Shown here piece by piece: positions 10,058 through 20,747 of a DNA stretch of 64,000 nucleotides. Position numbers and translations under genes: made by a program. The DNA comes from Zopfochytrium polystomum (lineage: Eukaryota > Chytridiomycota > Chytridiomycetes > Chytridiales > Chytridiaceae): the NCBI GenBank assembly GCA_025765615.1, contig JAIVFJ010000027.1, forward strand, positions 124,001-188,000, read 5' to 3'. How positions within the stretch are numbered: position 1 is the first letter of the stretch; each line of letters starts with the position of its first letter. The notes under the pieces were generated by a model. It was not told where the DNA came from. It ran no database searches and was given only the letters and a program-made list of their open reading frames with translations.

Positions 10058-12382
10058 ATGGCCGAACAGCTCACCCTCAACATTCCCCCTTCGACGGGGC
10101 ACAGACCATCCGCCTACTCGTCCGCCTCAGACGGCCCATCTGCAGCAGGAGCAGTGGCTGCTTCCGCAACTTCTGCCCACGCTGGAGCCATGCCCGCGAT
10201 TTCGCCGTCCGGGGTGTTGCTGCCCAGTCCTCGCTCCCAGCTAAACTTGTTCGATACCAGTGGGGGCGCTGACCTGGACAAGATGTCGCAGAGGGAGCGG
10301 CGCGCTGCCCAGCGTCGTTGCATCGCCGAAGATCCTGAATGGAACTTGGCAATGGTCGAGCGGCTGTCGGACATGTGCATCAAAGTGATCGTGGCAGGGT
10401 TTGAAAGTACGCTGTCTCTATTTTCTCTCCTGTTTGTTTTATAGTGAAATTTTTGAATTGATACGTTCTTACTCCTTGCGGGGAAAAGAGTCCCCCCAGC
10501 TGAGCGGCATTCCGCAAAAGTACAGGGAACGAGTTTTGGAAGCGATATCGGTCACGCTGCCTTTGAGGATTGCTGCCCCCCTTATTCCCGACGAAACGTA
10601 CTGGAAACGCCGCGCAAAGTCTCGATTCCAAACGCCCGACCCACGACGTCACGGAAACAACTGGAAGCGGCTATTTCTGGAGCTCCATGTACAGTCACTC
10701 CTGGAGGGGCTTGTGCCAAAGCGCGTGGGCGGCGTTGACGCAATGATGGAACTGCAAGCAGAGCTGAGGCTTGCGGCACCATTTGTGAAACGATTGGAAT
10801 TGACACAGCTGAGACCGACTGAACCAGCAGAGGGCGAAGTAGTGAAGGCAACTGACCCCCCACCGGACCACGTGGACTTGGGAATGGTGATTGCTGAGCT
10901 CGGAGGGTTGACGGATCTTAAGATTTATTACGGGTATGCGACGATTGCAGTTGCGGCTGTCTCACCCCATTATCAAATTGCGACTGGGAAAAACACTAGG
11001 GTTCGCGAGTGCGGTATCAACTTTGATTGGAAGATCTTTGGAATGACCATGAACGATTGCGTGATGCTGTGCGGCGCTCTGAAACAGAACGCAACTCTGT
11101 ACTCGCTGAACATCCAATCAGCCGGAATTGACGATGATAGAGCGCGCTTGTTGGCGAGCGCATTGCTGGAAAACAAGTCTTTGACGAAGCTTGGTAAGCT
11201 GTCAGGAAGAACTGCTTCGGCGAGAAAACCCTGACAGTTGGCACCCACGGACAGACTTGTCCCACAACCGAATCGGCGACGGAGGGGCAAGGGGCCTAGC
11301 CAAAGTGCTAGCGACCCCGACCGCCGCGCCGATCCAGGACCTGAATCTCGCCAACAACCGTATAGGGTCATCGGGCGCGCACGCTCTGGGGCGCAGCCTC
11401 CAGCACAACACGACTCTGCAGAGACTTTCTATTCGGATGAACCCGCTGGACGAGGACGGCGGGGTGACGCTGTTCGACGGCGTCCTGCGCGTCGTGAGCA
11501 CCAAGCCTACCACCAGCGGAAAGGGAGCGAAAGTGGGAGTTCTCGTGCCAGAAGCAGCGACGACGCGGTCGCGACAGGCCTCCCAGGGTCCGGGCGCAGC
11601 GCCATCGGGGTTGGGTGGTCTGGACACGGCGGGGGGAGCTGTGACAGTGCAGCAGTCGGCGCTGCAGTACTTGGACGTTGCGAGCACGGGCCTCGGTCTC
11701 GAGAGCGTGGAAGTCATATGCGAGGTGCTGAAGCAGAACGGACAGACGCTCACCGGATTGGATCTGAGCTGCAATCGATTCAGCGGGGGCGGGAGCGGGG
11801 TCGGCGGTGGCGGTGGCGGCGGCGGTGGCGGCGGTGGCGGAGGTGGTGGGGCGAGCGGAGGGTTTGCGAGCAAAGTTATGGCGGGTATGCGACCGGACTC
11901 TGGCGGCGGCGGGGCCGAGAAGATCGGGAAAATGCTGTTCGATGCCATAAGCCACAACAAGGTAAAGAGCCGGTGGTGGGGAGCAGAGCCAGTGCTGCGT
12001 TGGCAGCGAACGATTGTGGGTGGAGTTTGTTTTTTTTTGTCATGGCGGCTCTGTCACGCTCCCCCCGTCTTCTTCGTCACTCACTCTCCCCGCCACGCAC
12101 GCATGCACACACGCACGGACTACTCGCGCCGCCTCTTTTTTTTTTTTTTTGTCTTGCTTTGCGCCACCACTACTTGGCAAGTAGTACGTGACGCAAATGG
12201 ACCTTCGGGCCACCGACCTCTCTGTCGAGCACGTGATCGCCATCAAAGGCATCCTCGCCGAGAACTCCGGCGACGCGGCGGCGGCCGCGGTCGGCGGCAA
12301 CAGCGGCGGCGGCGGTGTGGGAAACGGCAAAGTGGACGGCAAGGACCACCCCGGCCCTGTCGCTGCCACGACAGCCAACTGA
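10058..12382 (+). CDS. DRC5: Nexin-dynein regulatory complex subunit 5 (TCTE1/DRC5), LRR protein
   Basis: TCTE1/DRC5 is a leucine-rich-repeat subunit of the axonemal nexin-dynein regulatory complex. Homology runs through ETYWKRRAKSRF, HGNNWKRLFLELHVQSLLEG, VRECGINFDWKIFGMTMNDC, then LRRs (DLSHNRIGDGGARGLAKVL, DLNLANNRIGSSGAHALG) and a terminal QMDLRATDLSVE. Introns: 10409-10441 region (donor GTACGC, acceptor TTATAG), about 10931-11000, 11192-11256, and 11962-12184. Inside the LRR domain is an inserted Ser/Gly/Pro loop ending in a run of about 17 glycines (near 11800-11850), coded by GGC/GGT repeats; this is not typical of the family. The start lies 74 bp from the costars start, so the two share a promoter. 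Confidence 0.93.
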
Positions 12383-12700
12383 GGAAGGAGTAGGTCCTGT
12401 CCGTCTGTTTCTGCCTGTCTGTCTCTCTGTCTGTCCGAAGCTTTTATTTTATAATTTTTTTTTTTTTCTTTCGTTCCAGCCTTCCTATCCCGTTTTTTTT
12501 GCACATGGTGTCGATTTTGATTGGAGGAAGCTTCTGACAAATCGTCGGCAAAAAAAGAGAAAAAGAAAGAAGGATCGGTGAGAGAGGAAATGAAAAAAAA
12601 ACATCGCACACAAGAAAGAAAGAGAGAGGGAGAGAGAGAGAGGGAGAGAGAGCGAGAGAGGCGAGAGAGAGAAAGAGAACGAGAGAGAGTCTGTTGCGAA
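12383..12700 (+). repeat. Purine-rich (GA)n tract in the GCL 5' leader
   Basis: Poly-T/T-rich sequence (12440-12475) is followed by an A/G-only stretch with (GA)n at 12617-12690, ending 10 bp before the ligase ATG. The frame of the ligase is open back through this tract without a stop, but no upstream ATG is in frame, so it is read as leader rather than coding. Confidence 0.7.
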
Positions 12701-15377
12701 ATGGGGCTTCTGTCTGTCGGCACACCCCTGCCGTGGGAACAGGCTCGCAAGCACGCCCCCCACGTCCGCAAGCACGGCATCGCGCAGCTGACGAACATAT
12801 GGCGCCGCCTGAAGGACCGCAAGCGCGACAGGCTCTACTGGGGCGACGAGGTGCGTGTCCGGTGCGGGCGTGACCCGTGAGGGCGTGCGAGCCCCCCCCT
12901 TTCCATACCACTCGTCTTTTCCTCCCTTCTGGGCGCGGCGAGACTGATCGCACAGACTGATCGCTGCACCCGCTCTTCAAGATCGAGTACACTGTCGTCA
13001 GATTCGATGAGGGCAGCAAGATTGCCACTGTATCCCTCGACGCCCATGACACCCTGGAAATCCTCGAAAATCTTGAAAAAGCGGCTCTCCAGAGCGGGTA
13101 ACGAGATTGTCGCATTTGCCATGTCGGAGTTGCTCAAGATCAGCACTTTGTGACTCTTGCACAGCAACCCTTTTCCGAGCTCCTGGAAGCCAGAATACGG
13201 ACGATACATGCTGGAAGGCACGCCAGGACAGCCATACGGCTCAACTCTGAATGACTTATTGACGGTTGAGCCGAACATGCGCGATCGGTACGGGAGGATC
13301 TCTTAGCTCCTTTAACCGAAGTCCTGCAGACGAAAGCTGGCACAAAGCTACTTACCCAAGGGAGACGCCGTCGTTACCATAACAAGCTTTCCGAGACTTG
13401 GCTGCCCGGGCTTCGCTGGCCCGTCTGCGAAACCCACCCCAAATGATGGTTGTAGCCATAGCATCTTCGTGTCCAACGACGCGATCAACCCTCACCCTCG
13501 TTTCCGGTTGGTGGTGCAAGAATCTTTGCTGTCTGCCGATCATCTCTTCTAAAATGGTGCAGAACTCTGACAGCGAATATTCGGGAACGACGGGGTGCCA
13601 AGGTTGCCATAAACATGCCCATTTACAAAGACGTCAACACCCCTGACCCATTCTTGGAGAGATTGCCGCCTTCGCTTGAAGACCCGACTGTCAACATGGA
13701 CGCTGTTATTTCGGAAAGCAACTTTAGCTGCCCAGGCTTGGCGTTAAAGGAGGCGAAGTCAGACCGTTCATCCACCCTTACTCTCCCGGAAGTAATTCCC
13801 GACGCTCTCCCAAACCATATTTATATGGACTGTATGTGCTTCGGAATGGGTTGCTCCTGCCTCCAAGTGACTTTTCAAGCGTGCTCGGTGGAGGAAGCAA
13901 GACGTCTGTACGACCAACTAGCTGTTGTTACGCCCATTATGGTGAAAGACGTGTTTGATGAACTAAGAAAAGTTGCTCATCTCAAAACAGCTTGCCCTAT
14001 CCGCGGCTGCGCCTATTTTTAGGGGCTACTTGGCAGATGTGGATTGCCGTTGGAACGTCATCTCAGGAAGTGTCGACGATCGAACACGAGAGGAGCAGTC
14101 CATCTTAGTAAGCTTAACTGAAGAATATAGCAACAAAAAGGACTTGAAGAATGCCTAATAGCAAATCCAAAAGCCGTTGAAAACTTCTACGTTTCAGATC
14201 CCAAAAAGCCGATATGCGTCTGTTTCTACGTACTTGTCCCCAGGGCCAAGCAACCTTGGCTGCAATTCCGCTTTGGACGAATATGGATCTGGGGAAGCGA
14301 AGCCACCCAAGGGAAATTTCTGGAAGCCAAAGTACAATGACATCCCTTTGGTGCAGGACCAAGAGATTTTCAGGGAGCTTGTGGCAAATGGTAAACAACC
14401 CAATCGAAATAATTGCGATTTCACACATTTGCTAGATATGGATGAGTATTTGGCCAGACATTATGCGCATCTCTTTATTCGAGACCCACTTGTTATATTC
14501 GAGGAGTTGCTATCGGTGGACGACACCACCTCGTCCGACCACTTTGAAAACATACAATCCACTAATTGGCAAACGATGCGGTTCAAGCCGCCGCCTCCGA
14601 ACTCGAGCATAGGGTGGCGAGTCGAGTTTCGAAGCATGGAAATCCAGCTGACGGACTTCGAGAATGCAGCTTTCGCCGTGTTCGTGGTCCTCCTCACTCG
14701 GACCATATTGAGCTTCGATCTCAACCTGTATATTCCCCTGTCAAAGGTAGGGAACTCGCAACCCAGCGAGAGGTCGTCTAACGCGTCTCGAAAGGTTGAC
14801 GAGAACATGTCGTCGGCCCATCATCGAGACGCGGTGCTCAAGGACAAATTTTACTTCAGACGCAATATATTTGGTGACTCAGCAAAGGAAGGGGCCGTCG
14901 CAGAAAGTGGGAGTGAAAGCTCAGACGTCGACCAGGATGCCTTTGACCAAATGACTGTTGATGAAATCATGAACGGCTCTGTACGTAGTTGATTTGTCGC
15001 GATCGTTCCGATCGACGTGTTCAGGATATAAACTGACGCTTGTTTCCCTTAAGAAAAAACCACCAAGTAACGGTGGTCCTACGAGCTCAAGCGAGCGTAA
15101 CTTTCCGGGGCTTATCCCACTCATTCGCTCCTACCTGGCTACTTCGCCAATCCCTGCAGCGACCCAAATCAAGCTCTCGTCGTACCTCGACCTTATTTCG
15201 CACAGGGCCTCAGGCGCTCTTCCCACTGCAGCGAAGTGGATGCGGAGCTTCGTTATGCGACACCCTGCGTACAAGCACGACTCTGTTGTGTCAGACGAAA
15301 TCAACTTTGACTTAGTTCGGGCGGTTGCCGAGCTGGGAAACGCGGAAGGCCCTGTGGCTGGTCTCAGCTCACTTTAA
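12701..15377 (+). CDS. GSH1: Glutamate-cysteine ligase catalytic subunit (eukaryotic GCL)
   Basis: This enzyme makes gamma-glutamylcysteine, the rate-limiting step of glutathione synthesis. Family strings run in order: [24 protein letters not shown] then [79 protein letters not shown] then VDENM, and [13 protein letters not shown]. About nine exons; the first is 12701-12850. One 48-bp intron (14747-14794) has GT-AG ends, a length divisible by three and no stop, so its retention would insert 16 residues between PLSK and VDENM. The C terminus ends in SSL at 15377. Confidence 0.96.
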
Positions 15378-15690
15378 CGGACACGAATGCGCTCCCTCGC
15401 CGGGTGATGAAAAGCGGGACTGCTACGTACTTGCAACGTGTTTGCCGAGCGTTCCATGTCGCTGGCAGCACTGATGCGTTGAAGACAATTGCTCTGATTT
15501 TGGTTGCTTTATTTCCAACTGATTCCAACCGAGTCGGAAAGTTCACTTTGAAGTCTACAAACGCTTTTCTATCGCATTAGAAGCAGAAAAAGGAAGGGAA
15601 TGTACATCCTCTGCGCACACCAAAGAAAAAAGAAAAAAAGACAATTGAACAGAAAAGGGCGAATAGACAGAGCGCGCGGTGACGGGAAGA
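15378..15690. other. Intergenic 3' region between convergent genes
   Basis: This stretch carries the 3' untranslated regions of the ligase and of the opposing secreted protein. The short minus ORF at 15364-15546 overlaps the ligase end and has no support. Confidence 0.5.
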
Positions 15691-16865
15691 TCAGGCTACA
15701 AACGCAAGCGGCACAAGAGTAAAAACAATGGGAACCAAATGCCATGGTCCGCGAGCGAGAAGCCGACTAGAAGCACTGTAGGCAATGTTTGTAGATGACA
15801 GCGACCCGTAGATGGAGGAGGAGGAGGGGGGTGGCCCTGTGGCCGATTCTCCGCCCTCGGTGTACCCGACGGCGTCCCCGACAAAGGCCGGCACGCCTTG
15901 CGCGGGGTCGGTTGTCGTCAGCAAAGAGGCCACCGACGACAGCGAGGAATCTGCCGTCGGTGTCGGCGTCTCGACCGTGTCCGCCGAGGAGGCGGTGTCG
16001 CGGGTGGGGAGAGTGGTGACACCCTTTGAAGCGCGAGGGGACACGAGCTCGGCGGGTGTCGGAGCAGCAGCGTCAGACGAAGCGGAGGTAGCAGAGTCCT
16101 GCGGTGCAGTGCCAGGGTCAGCGGTGGGTTGTTCCGTCGTGACAGCGGCCACCTCCTGCTGTTGCTCTTGGTGGGGCTGCTCGGTCGTCGCGGCGGGGGG
16201 CGGGGGGGGTGGACGAGGTTTCCGCGGGAGCGGGTGCGGCGGGGCCAAACGAGTCTGGGCAGTCGACGACCTCCCACACGACGGCGAGCCTGCCGAGGCT
16301 GGTCGCCCTGTCGAAGCCGCCGACCAGGTCGCCAAAGGCCTGGTGCGACAAGTCGAGGGAGGCGCCGTCGGAGGTGGGCGGGCAGCCGGGGCACGAGTCG
16401 ACGATCTGCACGTGGGTGACAGAGTTGGGGGGACAGTCGGCCGCGTTCTTGCACGAGACTTTGGCGCACTGACCGCAGACTTTGGACGGCCACGAGGGCA
16501 TATACGCGTTGAAGGTCGGCTGGTAGAGGGCCGCAAAGTAGTGACTGGTGGATTATTTGTTGGTGAGGGTAAACATATGTACTTTAGTCTTAGGGCGAGC
16601 GGCTCGGAGGCGTTACAAAAAGTGAAGGTACTCACGGGTCCTTTGCTGACGTGTACCCGCAAGCGCCATAGGTGGGGGCAATCGGCGGCGGGTCGCTGCC
16701 GCCGTCGCCGTAGTAAGTGATGATTCCCTCGGTGAAAACATGGCCCACTGGAAGCTGGGCGTACGCCTGTTGTGCCGCAAGCAGCAGCACCGGCAGCAGC
16801 AGGGCGGCGAGTGGAAGCCGTTGCGGTCGCTCGGCGTTTGGCGCTGGGCCTGTCTGCAATGCCAT
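15691..16865 (-). CDS. Secreted double-psi beta-barrel (expansin/barwin-like) protein with GPI-type C terminus
   Basis: The start (16863-16865) begins a signal peptide with a Leu/Ala core ending near QAYAQ. After it come EGIITYYGDGGS and YGACGY, then an intron (about 16637-16541), then MPSWPSKVCGQCAKVSC, VTHVQIVDSCPGCPP, SLDLSHQAF and VVWEVVDCP. This order of Cys and Asp is that of the DPBB fold of expansin-like, RlpA and EG45 proteins, which act on or bind cell-wall glucans. A long Pro/Ser/Thr linker follows and the end is a hydrophobic tail (LVPIVFTLVPLAFVA), as in GPI-anchored wall proteins. The barrel and the tail lie in different frames; the shift falls in a G-run at 16195-16209. Enzyme activity cannot be told. 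Confidence 0.75.
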
Positions 16866-16890
16866 GGTGGGGACTTCCTGTTTGGACGGC

Positions 16891-16929
<39 letters not shown>

Positions 16930-17976
16930 AAAGACAAGCGGCGCGGATGGTTGGTTCGAAAATTCCCTCTTTAATCATTTCCATAAAAGGCAGTTTAGGT
17001 CGTTCAGAAGACAAAAGAATCAGTTAGTTGGGTTCGGTCGCACAATGGCCCGCTCTTTGCCTTTGAAAATTCTCTCGCTGTGAGACATCCTCAACTACAG
17101 ACTGCTGCTGCTGCTGCTGCTTGCTCGAGCCCGCTCCGCCGCTGCTCGTTGTTACAATGGAGAGGAGAGGACGTCTCCACCAGTCCGTGAGTGCAGTGAG
17201 GTTGCGGTAATACCGGCCACCCGCTCTCTTCAATCAGTTGCTTCAACATGTTGCTGCTTTTTGCGTGCTCGGCTTGCGTCCACAGTCGACCCAGACGCAC
17301 ATCAGTGAACCACGACAAAGGTGAAAATGACGGCCAAGCCCGCGGCAGGAGCATTTCCCGATTACAATGAGTCTGTTAATGAGGGTGCGTGGGGCGGTAT
17401 TGCACCAAACTTAATTTATTAAGCATATTGAAAATGTTCTCTGGCGAATTGAAAGCCTATTTAATAGAGCTTCTTGCCTCCTTGTTTCGCGAATTTTAAT
17501 CGCGTGATCGTTCCTTAGTTTCAAATTTACTTCGTTAAACCGCTATTACTCGAAAGTTGCCACAAAAACTGGTCAAAAACCGCTGGCATAAGCTAAGTAC
17601 AGTCGTTTGCGGACACCTTGAAACCATCGCCAGATGGCTATCACTGTTGGCTGAAGTGGTATGAATTTTTGAACCCTCCACACCAGGGCAGTTTACGAGC
17701 TTCACGGTTAATATATAATCGTGAATACTCATTATAGCAGCAGTGCATTTGGCCTACAAGCACATAGGGACACTTTGGACGTGTGCAGGGGTTTGTTAAG
17801 ACTTGCTGGTGGTAGCGCGGAAATGGAAAGGTTTGAGGAGAAAAAAAAAAGTGAGGAGCGGTTTGTCACAACCCTTGCCCGCTTCCCCCGCCTTCTCCGC
17901 CGCACTCGGTCGCCTCCACTATTCGTGGTATCTCCTTTAAAACACGTCTCATCCCTCAGTAAAGGCCTGCTATCGC
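16866..17976. other. 1.1-kb intergenic region with simple repeats
   Basis: It begins with (GA)n at 16892-16926, 27 bp upstream of the minus-strand start. A CTG/CAG run lies at 17101-17122; on the minus strand this reads as six glutamines within a 69-codon frame (17024-17233). A plus-strand ATG at about 17326 opens a 31-codon frame. I cannot support any of these as genes. The remainder to 17976 is AT-richer and would hold the promoter of the next gene. Confidence 0.5.
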
Positions 17977-20462
17977 ATGGAGGACAACAACTCAGCCGTC
18001 AGCGTGTATGCCGGACCCAACGGGAGTAGAGATGGCCACACTGTGTCATTCGAGACTCGACCGGTTGGGGGAACGCGGTTCTCTCCTCCATCCGTCTCCA
18101 TTGACCAGAGCTCGTTGGCGCGAAAGTCGTCCTTAAAGCTGCACAAGGCGCCGTCGGTGGCGACTGAACCTTCTGAACAAAGGATCGATGACACCACCTC
18201 CAGCAGCAAGTCTGGGGACGCGTCCCTTGCCGCTCGACGCGAGCCAGGAGAAAGCACACGCGCGCTTCACCACATTAGGGGATCGAGCAAGAATTTGGCG
18301 TTTGATGCTGTCTACAAGACCTCCACTATCGACGAAGATTCTGTCGTGGTGCCCATATCCAGCACCGCCTCGCACTCCGTCACAGCTTCCCAGTCGGTCG
18401 CGTCGCAGGCTCTCGGCAACGTGCGCGTCGTGACGGAAACTGTGTCTACCGTGATATATGAGGGCAGATGGTCCATGGTGTCGCTCGTTCTCAACATTAT
18501 CCTGATTGCCCTCGTCTCGGAACTCAGAAAATCCCCAGTGTTGCCGGTTGATGCCGAGATCATTCAGCATTACGGCGGCGTGACGCTCGAGATTGTGCTG
18601 CTGTACAGCAATATTCTTACGATGACAGGGCTGAAACACGGCGCTTCGGCCGTTTTCGGGTGCGCGCTCGCTTCCAAAAAGGGATTTAGCCTAGCGGCTT
18701 GTGGGTTTCTGCAGACGCCGTCCTTGCGAAAGTACAAATTCGCGCAGAGCCTATCGCTGACGAGCCCATCTCGAAGGATTTTGGAGCGGATAAGGTAGTA
18801 ATTTTTGTTTCGATTCCACGGGCATATACATGCCAAATGCCCCATTCACCTTCGCCTCCCACAATATTTCTTCTTTACTCTCTTTGAACAGCTTCATTTG
18901 GATCGCGGTTGAACTTTTGAAGTTGATCACCCCTTTTTGCGCAATCGCTCTGTATGCAAAGTCGCAAGGGTCCTTCAACGATATGAGCGACTGCGTGTAC
19001 TTTGTTCAAGACGATAGATTTGTACCAGTTGATCGGAAATGGCCGACGATGGAAGTGGAGGCTGGTGTTTCGGAGTATGTGTTTGGAACTTCTCTGGGCG
19101 TCATGCGATCAGAAGTAGCGGACGTGAAGTATGTACCAGTAGCCGAACCTAGTTCCACGTTCTGATAACTTTTCAAGCGTTACAGTAGCAATGTTTCCGC
19201 CGTCACTTATTTCAGCACTGAACGACGGGGACATTATAACAGGCCCCGGTTTCACTGCAGAAATTTCGACGGTGTGTCATTGTGCGACAGGGATCACGTA
19301 AGCGAAAGACTGTGTTTTTGCTGAAGGTTTTGAGCAGTGACTGATCGGCCAGTGGAATATCCGTTTCACGAACAAAACAGCCCCTCCGATATTGCCAATG
19401 CGGGTGTACACCCTAGCCAAGCGGCGTATTCGCTTTACCTTGCGCAAAACTCAACCTCGCAAGCTCGATTGACGTTTGGAGTCATCTCGCAGAACCAAAC
19501 TTTGCAGATTTCGAATATTCTCGCTGGCAGTCCCATTTGTGGTGGAGACCCAGACGCAGGTTTTGCATTTCCTGTGGTCTGTTCGACAACAATCTCCAAC
19601 CACCGATCTGCCGAGCTGCAGATCATGTTTCGAACGGACGGAACGACTGCGAGCATTGCAGCGGACACTGTACAATTGTAAAGACGCATTTTCGAAATCC
19701 ACACTTCTCTAAAGGGGCGTTCTTTCTTTCTCGAAATTCTTCTGCAGCATTTCTGACAATGGGCCATCGGACATCGACAATTGGCTTGCCTTCGCCTTCA
19801 CCAAGCTCGTGGATGGCCCAGTTTCGGCATTCACATTGCCGCCGCAGGTGCCCGGATCGTTGAACCCACTGCTTTGGTGGACATCGCCAAACCTCATTTC
19901 GGTGGACCGGGCGCTGTTGGAATCTGGAGTCGAGACGATGTATGCCATCTTGTTCAAGGCCGCGATCCAGCGATCCTACGTCGCACGAGCAACGCAGTGC
20001 CCGCGAATGAACGTGCTCATTTCGCATAGAAGCAGCATAACCATTAAAAGCGAGGGGATTATCTGCGCGATGCTGCTGCTGACGGTCCAGGTGATTGTGT
20101 CGGCGTGTTCCGTTGCCATGTTCGGTCTCTGGATAATCTCACCGTATCCGATCGGTCCGGCTGTGAGGGCGACAAGGGAGTTTGTGTACTTTTTAGTGCT
20201 GTTTTCTTCGTCAAACCTTGCCGTCAATAGTAAGTGTATACCTGCTTTCTGAGTGAGCATTATCAATCTGCTAAGCAAGACTTCTCTTTCGTTTGTAGCC
20301 TGTGAGCTGGGAAACGGTTCAACGTATGCCATTTGGCAAGAACTAGATGTTGTGGCACGAATTGGTGAAAGCATACATTCTTTGGATCAGCTTGTGGGCC
20401 AGTTGGTAGTGGATAAGCCTTCAATGGTGCGGGCAATGAAAAACGGCCGTAAATACATGTAG
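17977..20462 (+). CDS. Unrecognised polytopic membrane protein, tandem copy A
   Basis: Six exons are inferred by comparison with copy B downstream: 17977-18789ish, 18892-19131, about 19188-19300, about 19337-19679, about 19748-20230 and 20299-20462. The first 160 residues are Ser-rich and probably disordered. Then come LGNVRVVTET, a membrane segment (SLVLNIILIALV), HYGGVTLEIVLLYSN, further hydrophobic segments (FGCALASKKGFSLAACGFL; AVELLKLITPFCAIALYAK), a polar region with paired cysteines (PICGGD, PVVCSTTISNHRSA), two C-terminal membrane segments and a final NGRKYM. No known family is recognised. Topology suggests about six helices with one large N-glycosylatable loop. Confidence 0.8.
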
Positions 20463-20747
20463 CATAGCATCAACTGGGAACTAAGTATCTTCCTCTCCGC
20501 TTACGTGATAATTTATCATCCCACTTTTGCACTTGAAACGACGTACTATCCTGACTGCTTAATCAACAACACATGACAGTCAGAAAAGCGACCAGTTCAT
20601 CTCTTCCATTGGATCGAAACAGAGGGTTCCGTTTTCCGGCGGCCCACTCTTGTTCGTAAGACAGTACAATAGAACGATTCGAGAACGACACAGTGGAGCA
20701 ATTTCCACACCTACGATGGAAACAAAGGTCTTCTGGAACCCATCGCC
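20463..20747. other. Spacer between tandem copies
   Basis: 285 bp hold the end of copy A's transcript and the promoter of copy B. I saw no element of note. Confidence 0.5.

Noticed and set aside
11202..11960. 252-codon Pro-rich minus ORF opposite DRC5
   Set aside because: It is a reading-frame shadow of the GC-rich glycine-coding region; the plus strand has clear leucine-rich-repeat homology.
12521..12700. In-frame upstream extension of GCL through the GA tract
   Set aside because: There is no ATG; the extension would be pure Glu/Arg/Lys repeat, while the ATG at 12701 matches the conserved MGLL start of the family.
15812..16720. 302-codon plus-strand ORF opposite the DPBB gene
   Set aside because: Val/Gly/Ala-rich antisense of the Pro/Ser/Thr-rich tail; no start context or domain.
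17024..17354. Possible small polyglutamine-containing gene on the minus strand
   Set aside because: Frames are short and lack an ATG in a good position; there is no homology and the Q run comes from a CAG repeat.
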